Assembly: GCA_903900335.1 (NCBI GenBank)
Contig: CAIUMP010000060.1
Coordinates: 62,001 to 126,000, forward strand
Origin: an uncultured Ignavibacteriota bacterium
Lineage (GTDB): Bacteria > Bacteroidota > Ignavibacteria > Palsa-1295
DNA length: 64,000 bases
Reading direction: 5' to 3'
The notes under the pieces were generated by a model. It saw only the letters and a list, made by a program, of their open reading frames with translations, had not been told where the DNA came from and did no database searches. Below, piece by piece: positions 48,805 to 58,998 of the stretch (position 1 is the first letter of the stretch; each line of letters begins with the position of its first letter). A program made the translations under genes and the position numbers.

Positions 48805-49011
48805 TTACTTCGCTTGTGTCTTGCGCGCACCGAGAGCCGTTTGCATCCGCGCGATGTCGCGGCGGAGCGTCTGGATCTGCGCATGGTTATCGAGTTGGCC
48901 GATCACTCTCTGAAAGGAGAGCGCCGTCAGACGCGAGTGGTTCTCGGCGATCTGCTTTTCGATTTCCGCTGCATTGAGTTTCTGCAGCTCCGCGTACTTT
49001 ATGCCCTTCAT
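48805..49011 (-). CDS. rpmC: 50S ribosomal protein uL29
   Basis: MKGIKYAELQKLNAAEIEKQIAENHSRLTALSFQRVIGQLDNHAQIQTLRRDIARMQT. Confidence 0.93.
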   Translation of the reverse strand: MKGIKYAELQKLNAAEIEKQIAENHSRLTALSFQRVIGQLDNHAQIQTLRRDIARMQTALGARKTQAK

Positions 49012-49028
49012 GTCGTCTCTATAAAAAA

Positions 49029-49466
49029 TTATTTGCGAACGGCAACTTCTTCCACGTAGTCCGGACGGGTTACCATCTTGGTCTTGACTGGCAACTTGTG
49101 CGAGGCCAAACGAAGCGCTTCCTCCGCGACCGAAAGCGGTACGCCACCGATCTCGAACATGATCCTGCCTGGCTTCACGACCGCGACCCAGAACTCCGGA
49201 GATCCCTTACCCGAACCCATACGGGTTTCCGCAGGCTTCTTCGTGATCGGCTTATCCGGAAAGATCCGAATCCAAATCTTTCCATCGCGCTTCATGGTTC
49301 GCGAAAGTGTAACACGGACTGCTTCGATCTGGCGGCTCGTGATCCAACCGGATTCCAGAACCTTCAGTCCGAATGACCCAAATGCCACCTGCGTCCCGCG
49401 AGTCTCGTTACCCGAGACTTTTCCGCGCATCGTCTTGCGATATTTTACTCTCTTTGGAAGAAGCAT
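49029..49466 (-). CDS. rplP: 50S ribosomal protein uL16
   Basis: [88 protein letters not shown]. Confidence 0.97.
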   Translation of the reverse strand: MLLPKRVKYRKTMRGKVSGNETRGTQVAFGSFGLKVLESGWITSRQIEAVRVTLSRTMKRDGKIWIRIFPDKPITKKPAETRMGSGKGSPEFWVAVVKPGRIMFEIGGVPLSVAEEALRLASHKLPVKTKMVTRPDYVEEVAVRK

Positions 49467-49488
49467 CTCTTCTTTTCTTCGCTGCTAA

Positions 49489-50379
49489 TTACTCTGTTGC
49501 TGCCGGTGCTGCCTCACGTGTACGAAGCTTAGGAGTGGCACTGCCACCACCGCTTCCACCACGCGACGGACCACCACGATCTCCGCCTCTATCGCCGCCA
49601 CGACCACCACGGTCGCCGCCACGATCTCCGTCGTCACGTCCACGACCACCGCGTCTGCGGCGTTCGCCGCCCGCTGCCGAAACGATCGGACGCTTATCCT
49701 TCTGCTCTACTCCGTTAACTGCAGTTTCTGCTGCCAACTGAAGCGGAGTCTGACCGATGATGTCACCGTGACAGATCCAAACCTTGATGCCGATCGCACC
49801 ATAGACGGTCTGCGAAGTAGACTTTGCAAAATCAATATCGGCGCGGAGGGTATGCAGTGGAATACGTCCCTCTTTGTACTGCTCGGTTCTCGCGATTTCT
49901 GCTCCGCCGAGACGGCCCGAGCATTTGACGCGGATACCTTCTGCACCGGCGCGCATCGCGGCCTGAATCGCACCCTTCATCGCACGGCGGAAGGAAATAC
50001 GCCCCTCCAACTGCTGTGCGATCTGATCGCCGACGAGCTGAGCATCCGTCTCCGGGCGCTTCACTTCGTTAATAAGGATCTTGACTTCCTTACCCGAGGT
50101 AATATTCTTCAGCTCTTCTTCGAGCTGAGCGATCTCCTTACCGCTCTTGCCGATCACAACGCCAGGTCGTGATGTGTGGATCGTAAGTACGATCCGCTTG
50201 GTCGTGCGGTCCAGCGTTAATCTGGAAAGACCTGCGCGCTTCAGGCGGTTCTTTACGTAGGCACGAATAAGATTATCTTCTTCGAGCTTCTGCGCGAAAT
50301 TCTTGTCGTCGTACCACCTGGCATCCCAGGGTTTGGTAACTGCGAGCCTGAATCCGATAGGATGAGTTTTCTGTCCCAA
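49489..50379 (-). CDS. rpsC: 30S ribosomal protein uS3 with RGG-type C-terminal extension
   Basis: MGQKTHPIGFRLAVTKPWDARWYDDKNFAQKLEED; C-terminal GGERRRRGGRGRDDGDRGGDRGGRGGDRGGDRGGPSRGG. Confidence 0.97.
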   Translation of the reverse strand: MGQKTHPIGFRLAVTKPWDARWYDDKNFAQKLEEDNLIRAYVKNRLKRAGLSRLTLDRTTKRIVLTIHTSRPGVVIGKSGKEIAQLEEELKNITSGKEVKILINEVKRPETDAQLVGDQIAQQLEGRISFRRAMKGAIQAAMRAGAEGIRVKCSGRLGGAEIARTEQYKEGRIPLHTLRADIDFAKSTSQTVYGAIGIKVWICHGDIIGQTPLQLAAETAVNGVEQKDKRPIVSAAGGERRRRGGRGRDDGDRGGDRGGRGGDRGGDRGGPSRGGSGGGSATPKLRTREAAPAATE

Positions 50380-50406
50380 GCGCTTACGTTAATTCGTGAT
50401 GTATGC

Positions 50407-50844
50407 TTAACTCTTGACGGCGTCTGTCGCCTTGGCAGCCTTTTTCGGGCGCTCTTTCTTCGATAGCTTTGCGTTCTTCTTCGCTCCGCGAGGTGTCGGC
50501 GCGTCTCCGACGACGATCCTCAAGTGGTTAGAACGCTTGCGGATGCGAAAAGCTCGTCCCTGCGGTGCAGGTAGTACGCGCTTGAGCATCACGCCGCCAT
50601 CGGCAGAGCACTCACGCACATAGAGATCTTCCACATCGAACCGGGAGTGATCCGGGTTCATCTGAAAATTCGATACCGCACTGCGAAGCGTCTTCTCTGC
50701 TACAACCGAAGCATGGTTCGGTGTAAAGTGAAGGATCGAGAGCGCCTCGGGGACTCGCTTGCCGCGAATCATGTCGAGCACGATTCGCATCTTGCGAGGC
50801 GAACTCGGGATCGCGCGTTTAATTGCGTGGGCTTCTTTTGCCAT
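50407..50844 (-). CDS. rplV: 50S ribosomal protein uL22
   Basis: IPSSPRKMRIVLDMIRGKRVPEALSILHFTPN...RVLPAPQGRAFRIRKRSNHLRIVV. Confidence 0.95.
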   Translation of the reverse strand: MAKEAHAIKRAIPSSPRKMRIVLDMIRGKRVPEALSILHFTPNHASVVAEKTLRSAVSNFQMNPDHSRFDVEDLYVRECSADGGVMLKRVLPAPQGRAFRIRKRSNHLRIVVGDAPTPRGAKKNAKLSKKERPKKAAKATDAVKS

Positions 50845-50864
50845 GACGATATGCTAAACTTTTG

Positions 50865-51146
50865 TTACTTCGTAGCTACTTCCGTCTTCGTGCCCGAGTG
50901 ACCGCGGAACGTCCGGGTCGGAGCAAACTCACCGAGCTTATGGCCTACCATATTCTCCGTGACATAGACTGGAATGAACTTATTACCATTGTGCACCGTG
51001 AAGGTGTGACCCACAAAATCCGGCGATACCGTAGAATCGCGAGACCAGGTCTTGATCACTTTCTTCTGACGCGAAGCATTGAGTGTCTCCACTTTCTGGA
51101 GAAGCTTCTCGTCGATAAACGGCCCTTTTTTCAGCGAACGTGACAT
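50865..51146 (-). CDS. rpsS: 30S ribosomal protein uS19
   Basis: [23 protein letters not shown]...[17 protein letters not shown]. Confidence 0.97.
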   Translation of the reverse strand: MSRSLKKGPFIDEKLLQKVETLNASRQKKVIKTWSRDSTVSPDFVGHTFTVHNGNKFIPVYVTENMVGHKLGEFAPTRTFRGHSGTKTEVATK

Positions 51147-51152
51147 GCTACT

Positions 51153-51989
51153 TTATTTAGTGCGGCGCTTAACGATGTACTTATTCGATGCGTTCTTCGG
51201 ATGGCGCGTCTTGAGGCCCTTCGAAAGTGTACCCCACGGCGACTTCGGATGCTTGCGTCCACCGCCCGACTTTGACTTACCCTCACCACCACCCATCGGG
51301 TGATCGACCGGGTTCATCGCCATACCGCGCGTCTGCGGACGAATACCGAGCCAGCGTGAACGGCCAGCCTTACCCCAGCTAATATTGAAATAATCCGAAT
51401 TGCCAACCTGACCGATCGTCGCAAAACACTCTAAACGGATCTTTCGCATTTCGCCAGAAGGCAGCTTCAGCGTGCAGAACTCGCCTTCCTTAGCCATGAC
51501 CTGGCAGGCGTTACCCGCGGAGCGAGCAAGCTGACCACCGCGGCCCGCGACCAACTCCACGTTGTGGACCGTCGTACCCAGGGGCATGTTGCGAAGCGGA
51601 AGCGTATTGCCTACGTTGATCTCACTGTCCGGACCAGAAGTGACAATGTCACCAACCTTTAATCCGTTCGGAGCGAGGATATAACGCTTGTCACCATCGG
51701 CATATACGATCAGTGCGATCCGGCAGGTGCGGTTCGGATCGTATTCGATCGACGAGACCTTACCCGGCACGACAAGCTTATTACGCTTGAAGTCGATGAC
51801 GCGGTACATCCGCTTGTGTCCGCCGCCGCGATGCCGCGAGGTGATGCGTCCCGTGTTGCCACGTCCGCCAGACTTTGAAAGCTTTTCGAGCAGCGCCTTT
51901 TCCGGAGTGGTCTTTGTGACCTCTTCGAACGTCGAGATCGAGTAGTATCTCGTCGCAGGTGTTCTCGGTTTTAAATTCCGTATTGCCAT
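51153..51989 (-). CDS. rplB: 50S ribosomal protein uL2
   Basis: [30 protein letters not shown]...[33 protein letters not shown]. Confidence 0.97.
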   Translation of the reverse strand: MAIRNLKPRTPATRYYSISTFEEVTKTTPEKALLEKLSKSGGRGNTGRITSRHRGGGHKRMYRVIDFKRNKLVVPGKVSSIEYDPNRTCRIALIVYADGDKRYILAPNGLKVGDIVTSGPDSEINVGNTLPLRNMPLGTTVHNVELVAGRGGQLARSAGNACQVMAKEGEFCTLKLPSGEMRKIRLECFATIGQVGNSDYFNISWGKAGRSRWLGIRPQTRGMAMNPVDHPMGGGEGKSKSGGGRKHPKSPWGTLSKGLKTRHPKNASNKYIVKRRTK

Positions 51990-52037
51990 TTAATCAATGA
52001 TTGAGTTATCGCTTCAATCAAGCTTAATTCGTAAAAC

Positions 52038-52355
52038 TTACAGTGCGCCCTTGTCCTTGACATCCATTGGCGAGAACACGTCGATCGTGTTACCCGGCAT
52101 GAGATGGACGACGGCCTTCTTGTAGCCTGCTTTCACACCATTGCGAACGCCCTTGCGGGTCATCTGCGATTTGTGCTTCTCCTTTTGGGAGATCGTCTGA
52201 ACGCTCTTGACCTTAACGTCGAACTTGCGCGTGACCGCTTTCGCGATCTCGATCTTATTCGAACCCGGAGCGACTTCGAAGTGATAGATACCCTTCTCTG
52301 CCTGCAGCGTCGCCTTCTCCGTCAGAATTGGCCGTTTTAGTATTTCTCTGATCAT
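52038..52355 (-). CDS. rplW: 50S ribosomal protein uL23
   Basis: MIREILKRPILTEKATLQAEKGIYHFEVAPGSNKIEIAKAV. Confidence 0.93.
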   Translation of the reverse strand: MIREILKRPILTEKATLQAEKGIYHFEVAPGSNKIEIAKAVTRKFDVKVKSVQTISQKEKHKSQMTRKGVRNGVKAGYKKAVVHLMPGNTIDVFSPMDVKDKGAL

Positions 52356-52368
52356 GCTAAACCTCTTA

Positions 52369-53043
52369 TTATGACGGAATGGAAATGTGCTCGACTTCCG
52401 GCAGCTCGTGAGCCATGCCCGCAAAGCTATCTTCGATGATCTTGATCGCAGATTCTTCCGCGATGACCGCACGTGATTTCCAGATCTCGTACATGGATGC
52501 CTTATCCGCAGCGAGCATCGTAAGCGTCGGGATGTTACGACCGCTCATATAAAGCGTGTTGTTATCACCGGCCGTCAAGAACAGCGCCTGCTTTGTATTG
52601 AGCTTCAACGCATTCAATACTTCCTGAACCGTACGTGTGCGCGGAGCGGTCATGTTCATGTCTTCGACGACGACGAAAGCGTTGTTTGCCATCTTCTCGG
52701 AAAGCGCACTCTTGCGAGCAAGCTGCTTTACCTTACGTGGAAGCTTCTGCGTGTATTTATGCGGCATCGGGCCGTGCATGGTACCGCCACCTGGATGGAG
52801 CGGGCTCTTGATATCGCCCTGACGAGCGCGGCCCGTTCCCTTTTGGCGGAACATCTTCTTCGTCGAACCTGCTACTTCCGAGCGGGTCTTCGTTTTATGC
52901 GTACCTTGACGCTGGTTCGCGAGATAGGCGTTGATCGACAACCACATCGTGTGGCTATGCGGCTCAATGCCGAAGATCTCGTCCGAGAGCGTGATCTTAC
53001 GCCCCGTACTCGAACCGCTCTTGCTAATTACTTCTACTTCCAT
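52369..53043 (-). CDS. rplD: 50S ribosomal protein uL4
   Basis: HTMWLSINAYLANQRQGTHKTKTRSEVAGSTKKMFRQKGTGRARQGDIKSPLHPGGG. Confidence 0.96.
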   Translation of the reverse strand: MEVEVISKSGSSTGRKITLSDEIFGIEPHSHTMWLSINAYLANQRQGTHKTKTRSEVAGSTKKMFRQKGTGRARQGDIKSPLHPGGGTMHGPMPHKYTQKLPRKVKQLARKSALSEKMANNAFVVVEDMNMTAPRTRTVQEVLNALKLNTKQALFLTAGDNNTLYMSGRNIPTLTMLAADKASMYEIWKSRAVIAEESAIKIIEDSFAGMAHELPEVEHISIPS

Positions 53044-53051
53044 TGCCTTGA

Positions 53052-53687
53052 CTACGCTTTAACGATCTCAACGACCTGGTTTTTCGCGCCCGCGAACGAG
53101 CCCTTTACCAAAATTAAGTTCTGGTCGGCCAGCACCTTGACAATCTTGAGATTGCGTGTAGTGATCTGGTTGCCGCCCATTCGTCCGCCCATGCGCTGCC
53201 CCTTGAAGACGCGCGAAGGATAGCTCGAGGAGCCGATCGATCCAGGGGCGCGCTGACGATCCGACTGACCGTGCGTCTGCTGTCCGACACCACCGAAGTG
53301 ATGGCGCTTAACGACACCCTGAAAACCGCGTCCCTTCGAAGTTGAAACGACGTGCACCATATCGCCTTCATTGAAGACCTCCGAAGCCCCGAGAGCCGTA
53401 CCGAGCGTAAGCGCGGCCAACTTCTCTCCTTCGAACGTGCGAATCTCCTTCAAATAACGCTTTGGCTCGACTCCCGCTTTCGCGAAATGTCCCTTGGCAG
53501 GCTTATTCAGCTTGCGCTCCTGCGTATCCTCATATCCCAGCTGAATGGCATCGTAGCCATCCGTCGCCTTCGTCTTGACTTGCGTCACGTAGCAGGGACC
53601 GGCCTGGATGACCGTAACGGGGACGTACTGCCCCTGGTCATCGAAGATACCCGTCATGCCAACTTTTTTGCCTATTAGTGCGCTCAT
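53052..53687 (-). CDS. rplC: 50S ribosomal protein uL3
   Basis: MSALIGKKVGMTGIFDDQGQYVPVTVIQAGPCYV...GKGFQG-like SKGRGFQGVVKRHHFGGVGQQTHGQSDRQRAPGSIG. Confidence 0.96.
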   Translation of the reverse strand: MSALIGKKVGMTGIFDDQGQYVPVTVIQAGPCYVTQVKTKATDGYDAIQLGYEDTQERKLNKPAKGHFAKAGVEPKRYLKEIRTFEGEKLAALTLGTALGASEVFNEGDMVHVVSTSKGRGFQGVVKRHHFGGVGQQTHGQSDRQRAPGSIGSSSYPSRVFKGQRMGGRMGGNQITTRNLKIVKVLADQNLILVKGSFAGAKNQVVEIVKA

Positions 53688-53856
53688 TATCGTTAGGGTT
53701 TAGGGGTTAGGGGCTTGAGCGTTCGAACTGCGAGCGCAGTCGATAACCCATTTTCCCGTCCCGTATCCTATAATAAAATCTGTTAATACTGGGCCCATCA
53801 AAGAGCATGTAGTGCGATCCTTACTAGACCCTACACCCCATACCCGCATCTTGCCC

Positions 53857-54159
53857 TTAGACCTTGATCTCGACTTCGACACCCGCCGGCAATTCAAGCT
53901 TCATCAGCGAATCGACCGTTCGGCTATTCGAATTCAAGATGTCAATAAGCCGCTTGTGCGCACGAATTTCGAACTGCTCGCGGCTTTTCTTATCGACGTG
54001 GGGAGAGCGATTCACAGTGTAGATCGACTTCTTCGTCGGCAGCGGTATCGGCCCGGAAACCACGCAGCCTGTTGGCTTGACGGTTCGGATGATCTTCTCC
54101 GCACTCTTATCGATCAGGTTATGATCGTACGACTTCAGCTTAATTCGAATCTTCTGCAT
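53857..54159 (-). CDS. rpsJ: 30S ribosomal protein uS10
   Basis: [44 protein letters not shown]. Confidence 0.97.
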   Translation of the reverse strand: MQKIRIKLKSYDHNLIDKSAEKIIRTVKPTGCVVSGPIPLPTKKSIYTVNRSPHVDKKSREQFEIRAHKRLIDILNSNSRTVDSLMKLELPAGVEVEIKV

Positions 54160-54203
54160 AAATCTCTTTTATATCCCAGCTCCCTACACCGAGGGATAGA
54201 AAG

Positions 54204-54239
54204 AAAGAAGCGCATGCCTAAGCAGACATGCGCTTCTTT
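54204..54239. terminator. Stem-loop between tuf and rpsJ
   Basis: 13-bp perfect stem AAAGAAGCGCATG/CATGCGCTTCTTT, 10-nt loop. Confidence 0.65.
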
Positions 54240-54243
54240 GAAA

Positions 54244-55452
54244 TTACTTCGTGATCTTATCGACGACTCCTGCACCGACCGTACGGCCGCCTTCGCGGAT
54301 AGCGAAGCGAAGTCCCTCTTCCATAGCGATCGACGTGATGAGCTCGATCTTCATCTCGACGTTATCACCAGGCATGACCATCTCGACACCATCCGGCAAT
54401 GTCGCGACACCCGTTACGTCCGTCGTACGGAAGTAGAACTGTGGGCGATAGCCATTGAAGAACGGCGTGTGACGTCCACCCTCTTCCTTCGAAAGCACAT
54501 AGACCTTCGCAGAGAAGTTGGTGTGAGGAGTGATCGAACCCGGCTTTGCGACGACCTGACCGCGCTCGAGATCGTTCTTGTCAACACCACGGAGAAGAAT
54601 ACCGACGTTGTCGCCAGCCGTACCTTCGTCGAGCTCCTTACGGAACATCTCGATACCGGTGACGACAGACTTCTTGTGCTGGCCAAGACCAACGATCTCG
54701 ACTTCCTCGCCGATGCGAACTTTACCGCGCTCGATACGACCCGTACCGACCGTTCCACGACCTGTGATCGAGAACACGTCTTCGATCGACATCAAGAATG
54801 GGCGATCAATGTCACGGGTTGGCGTCGGGATATAGCTGTCAACGGCATCCATGAGATCGTAGATGCACTTGAGGCGCGGATCGTCAACGCTGGCCGACGG
54901 ATCGGAACCGGCATTGAGAGCATTCAGAGCAGAGCCTGGGATGATCGGAATCTCATCGCCTGGGAATTCATACTTGCTGAGCAACTCACGGATCTCAAGC
55001 TCGACGAGCTCGAGCAGCTCCGGATCAGCCGCATCAACCTTATTCATAAACACTACGAGGCGAGGCACACCGACCTGACGAGCAAGCAGGATGTGCTCAC
55101 GGGTCTGTGGCATCGGGCCGTCCGTTGCAGCAACGACGAGGATAGCGCCGTCCATCTGAGCGGCACCGGTGATCATGTTCTTGACATAGTCAGCGTGGCC
55201 TGGGCAGTCAACGTGCGCGTAGTGACGGTTGCCCGTCTCGTACTCGACGTGTGCTGTTGCGATTGTGATTCCTCTGGCGCGCTCTTCGGGAGCGTTATCG
55301 ATTGAATCGAATGTACGGACCTGCGTGCCCGGCATCTTCTTCGCCAGCGCCATGGTGATGGCTGCCGTGAGGGTAGTCTTGCCGTGATCGACGTGGCCAA
55401 TCGTACCCACGTTTACGTGCGGCTTGGAACGATCAAATTTAGCTTTTGCCAT
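54244..55452 (-). CDS. tuf: Elongation factor Tu
   Basis: [33 protein letters not shown]...[26 protein letters not shown]. Confidence 0.98.
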   Translation of the reverse strand: MAKAKFDRSKPHVNVGTIGHVDHGKTTLTAAITMALAKKMPGTQVRTFDSIDNAPEERARGITIATAHVEYETGNRHYAHVDCPGHADYVKNMITGAAQMDGAILVVAATDGPMPQTREHILLARQVGVPRLVVFMNKVDAADPELLELVELEIRELLSKYEFPGDEIPIIPGSALNALNAGSDPSASVDDPRLKCIYDLMDAVDSYIPTPTRDIDRPFLMSIEDVFSITGRGTVGTGRIERGKVRIGEEVEIVGLGQHKKSVVTGIEMFRKELDEGTAGDNVGILLRGVDKNDLERGQVVAKPGSITPHTNFSAKVYVLSKEEGGRHTPFFNGYRPQFYFRTTDVTGVATLPDGVEMVMPGDNVEMKIELITSIAMEEGLRFAIREGGRTVGAGVVDKITK

Positions 55453-56118
55453 GGTAGTGTATTGTTAAGCTCGCGGCGATTCAACGCTAGCCGCAGTGAA
55501 AACCAATAATAAACTCTCAAAACTCAGCTGCGATGACAGCAAGCCGAGGGCCACGCTTGGAAGAGTGCAGTACGCACGCGACCATAGGCCGGAAATAAAA
55601 ATTAGTATGTTACAATTGACTGGCTCCTTCGCAGGAGCATCTTCGATCAAGCTAGACTCTGCTGAGTATAGTTAGATCTGCTTCGCATGCAGAACGCTCG
55701 GAATGCCGCTAAACAATTAGATACGTAACCTAATCATCTCGCTTGCAGAACACGTCTTCCTGCTTGGTTCGGCAGGATTAACCTTGCCGGCGGGAATCGT
55801 TTGCTCTTAGCGCCCTTCTTTGAAATGCAGAGGCGAATGCTATCAATGAACCGCTCACGAATGGTCTCGGCTTTCGCCATCGGAGTACCGTTTGGGCCTC
55901 CCCCATTTTGCAAGCGCGGACATAACGGGGCTTGCCTGTGAAGAGTTTCTGAAAACTCGCGAAGAATCGTACGAATCCCACATATTCCGTTGATTACTGT
56001 CGCTTTTCGCTCCCCGAACACCTCTTTACAGCAAATCGCAGGGTACAATTCAGCATATCGGGCACTCCAAAGCCCCTTCACGAAGGCCTGATTTGCACCC
56101 ACTGGGGTCTTCTGCCGT

Positions 56119-57516
56119 TCAGGTCGCGAGCATTGCGGCTAGCTTCGCAGCCACATTTCCGGTATTGTACTCTTTCAAGACCAGCTGACGCGATCGGAGC
56201 GTTTTTACCATATCCACTGACCGATAGCTATCACAACCGGAGACTTTCTTCGCAGTCAACTTGATCGCAGTGAACATGACAGCCAACAGCGCGGTGATGT
56301 TCCCACCGTAGAGAAGCCCAAAAAAACATGCAAACTGATACAGAATAAGCAAGTGGATCCCAAACTGCCCAAAGAAGAAGTCTTCCTTGCTCTTCCCAAG
56401 CGCATTGTTGATCAGGGCAGATTTCCAGAGCCGAAAGAAGAGCCAGAAGAAGGCAACTGTACCCAGGATACCGCCGCGAAGCGGCCAATACAGGTATGCG
56501 TTGTGCGTGCCTAGAGTCGTGTACACAGAAGAGGCCGGCATTCGGTAGTACACCTTCCACTCCGTACCAACGGGTGTGCCCCAGATCGGATTGTCGATGA
56601 TGTTTCGAAATACGTTCGGATACTCCATCAGGCGGATATACGCAGAACCCTCGTGCTGCGGGTCAACGACACCACTCAATCTGGCCAAGACACCGAGCGG
56701 ATTGGTTACTGCTCCGAAGAAGACCAGGATCAGCAGAAATCCGAAGATCAACCCCACCTGTCGCCGCCACAACACCCGTGGCAAGGTGACGAACATCGCC
56801 AACGCGGAGACGAGTGCGCCAAGCATGAAGGTTCGTCTGTAGCTCATGATAAAGGTAAAACCCAGGAAGGGTATCCCAAGGAGTACCAGTTTTCGAACCT
56901 TCAAAAGTGCGGTGCCCCGATAATGAAGGAACAGCATCGTGGATATAGCACCGATCCCCAAAAGAAATCCATCCCGCCAATCCTGCACAACCCCCCAATT
57001 CTTATGATCATCGGACGAGAAGAAGTAGATATACATTCCTTCGACTGCTTTCGGAAGCACAGCCAGGATCAATATCTTCCATAGCACCTCCCCTTCCTCG
57101 GGATCTCGGAATGCATTCAGAATGACGAAGTACTCGAACGGCCATGAGAAAGCATCCTGGATCTCATAAATGATCGTAACCCTCTGGTTGATCAAACTGC
57201 CCCTACACCAGGAGATGAAGAAGGCGAGCAGCATCAGAAGCAGTGGGGCTCCGAAATCGGATCGCTTAAGGGTGAAATCACGTGTGAGCGTTCGCTCGAG
57301 AACGACAACAAATGCTAATAACAGTGTGAAGAACGGGACCGGTGACAACCCTGGAATACCAATGGGTAGGTTCTCCAGGATCTGAAATGCACTTCCGCCA
57401 ACCATACCATCCTGCCATAGCAGCAGCCAGCAAAGCACATACTTTAGTGTACGAAGCGACAAGTAGTCCCTCGAAGGGTTGCTCTTCTGAAAGTCCTGAC
57501 TACCGGTATTGAACAT
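56119..57516 (-). CDS. Polytopic membrane protein, O-antigen polymerase/ligase-like
   Basis: Many TM segments; central FIMSYRRTFMLGALVSAL and large loop; next to Wzz-like gene. Confidence 0.6.
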   Translation of the reverse strand: MFNTGSQDFQKSNPSRDYLSLRTLKYVLCWLLLWQDGMVGGSAFQILENLPIGIPGLSPVPFFTLLLAFVVVLERTLTRDFTLKRSDFGAPLLLMLLAFFISWCRGSLINQRVTIIYEIQDAFSWPFEYFVILNAFRDPEEGEVLWKILILAVLPKAVEGMYIYFFSSDDHKNWGVVQDWRDGFLLGIGAISTMLFLHYRGTALLKVRKLVLLGIPFLGFTFIMSYRRTFMLGALVSALAMFVTLPRVLWRRQVGLIFGFLLILVFFGAVTNPLGVLARLSGVVDPQHEGSAYIRLMEYPNVFRNIIDNPIWGTPVGTEWKVYYRMPASSVYTTLGTHNAYLYWPLRGGILGTVAFFWLFFRLWKSALINNALGKSKEDFFFGQFGIHLLILYQFACFFGLLYGGNITALLAVMFTAIKLTAKKVSGCDSYRSVDMVKTLRSRQLVLKEYNTGNVAAKLAAMLAT

Positions 57517-57541
57517 TGCAGTGCATCTGACTTTGGTATTT

Positions 57542-58822
57542 CTACGAACGACTGCCAGCATCGCTGCTCTGCCTAAGACTTCCACTGGGAGAGGATGTGA
57601 TAAGACCCGCACGTGAAGCGCGGCGAGATCTCAATTCCGCCTTCCACGACTCGCCCAAGGAACGGAGTCCCAAGAATAGAATGCTCAGTGCCGCACCAAC
57701 GATAAGCCCCAACTGCAACATCGGAAAGCGCTTGGGACTGAACCGCAATTCTGGCGGACGTGCTGGATCGAGTACTGTGATCAACGACTTCTCCTTCTCC
57801 TCATTCAGTCGTTCCTGTTCCGTGACCACCCGAAGATAGGTGATGATCGGCTCCAGTGAGGCCTTTCGCCGGAGGATCTCTGCATAGCGCCTGCCCACCT
57901 CTGGCAATGCACTCAAACTCGGACCGACGTCTTCCCGGGTGGAAAATTCCCGCGCCGTCCGATCTGCCTCTTCGTACTCGGCAAGCGCCTGACGGTAACG
58001 GGAGCTCTGAGTGGAATACTCTCGCTCTGCCAAGGCAAGCTTGATCCTATCCTCCTCGCGGTTCGCTTCCAACTTACCCAGTTGCGTTACCGCCTCCATT
58101 GTCTGCGCCTTGATGGAGACTACGCCGTGTGCCTTTTCGAACTCCTCTTGCACCCTGTCCAAGGAATCCAACTCAGCACTGCGTGCGAGATAGTCTGCTT
58201 CAGCGTGTATTCTCGCAACGTGCGAGCTCAGGCGAAACTCGGATTTGAACATACTGTCCATCGTTGCCAATGCAAGATTGGTCATGCGAGCCGATAGCTG
58301 CCGGGCTGCTTCCTTTTCTGCGGCGGTCGCATTCCAGCCGGTCCAGATCGTGCCATCGACCGTGAGCTTGCTGATCGAAGGGCGTATGTGGATAGCATCG
58401 TGGATGGCGTTTATGAATTCATCATGCGTCTCGAATCGCTTGATGAAATAACTGCGAATGACTGGGTCGATCGCCAATCGCTCGGCCATTGATCGAGACT
58501 CCAGGAGATTTTGCAGCAGATCGACCGAAGGATTCTCCACCTGCTTCAGGATCGAAAGCGCGGAGCCTTCGACGAGGTTTGAAAGCATTCCGGCGGTGGA
58601 AGCGCGGTCGGGCGGAAGTATGAGCGCGGTCGCCTGATAACTTTGCGGGACGAAGTATGTCCCAGCAAGAAATAGCCCACCAGTAACGAAAATCAAGGAA
58701 AGCACCAGCCACTTGTGCTTGGAAAGCAGCAGCAGGTAATCCATCACATGAGGGTCGGGCCGAAGGTCCGGGACTGTGGGGATCTTTGAGGAATCTAGTG
58801 CTTCGTGTGCTTGGTCAGTCAT
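57542..58822 (-). CDS. Wzz/chain-length-determinant family protein
   Basis: MDYLLLLSKHKWLVLSLIFVTGGLFLAGTYFVPQSYQATALILPP; coiled-coil middle; C-terminal TM with PARPPELRFSPKR. Confidence 0.82.
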   Translation of the reverse strand: MTDQAHEALDSSKIPTVPDLRPDPHVMDYLLLLSKHKWLVLSLIFVTGGLFLAGTYFVPQSYQATALILPPDRASTAGMLSNLVEGSALSILKQVENPSVDLLQNLLESRSMAERLAIDPVIRSYFIKRFETHDEFINAIHDAIHIRPSISKLTVDGTIWTGWNATAAEKEAARQLSARMTNLALATMDSMFKSEFRLSSHVARIHAEADYLARSAELDSLDRVQEEFEKAHGVVSIKAQTMEAVTQLGKLEANREEDRIKLALAEREYSTQSSRYRQALAEYEEADRTAREFSTREDVGPSLSALPEVGRRYAEILRRKASLEPIITYLRVVTEQERLNEEKEKSLITVLDPARPPELRFSPKRFPMLQLGLIVGAALSILFLGLRSLGESWKAELRSRRASRAGLITSSPSGSLRQSSDAGSRS

Positions 58823-58998
58823 CCCCTGGATTGGGTATAGAGAATCGGTCTATCGAATTTCGAACTCCGACCACTAAAACAAAAGCTCCGGCATGAGGAT
58901 GTGCAATCACCCACAAGGCCGGAACTTTGAACTTCAACGAATTTGACCAAAGTCCGTTTCCGGACAAGGGGGCAAAAATTTGTCCCCCTTTCGTAGCA

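Noticed and set aside
53812-55305. 497-aa plus-strand ORF antisense to tuf/rpsJ
   Set aside because: Codon-bias shadow of highly expressed genes; no recognisable domain, and the opposite strand is unambiguously EF-Tu and uS10
55465-55733. Possible tRNA upstream of tuf (GCTCCTTCGCAGGAGC...TTCGATC)
   Set aside because: No acceptor stem or cloverleaf could be built; only a local hairpin
55734-56102. 122-aa minus-strand ORF between tuf and the polymerase gene
   Set aside because: No recognised domain; composition not convincing; may be spurious
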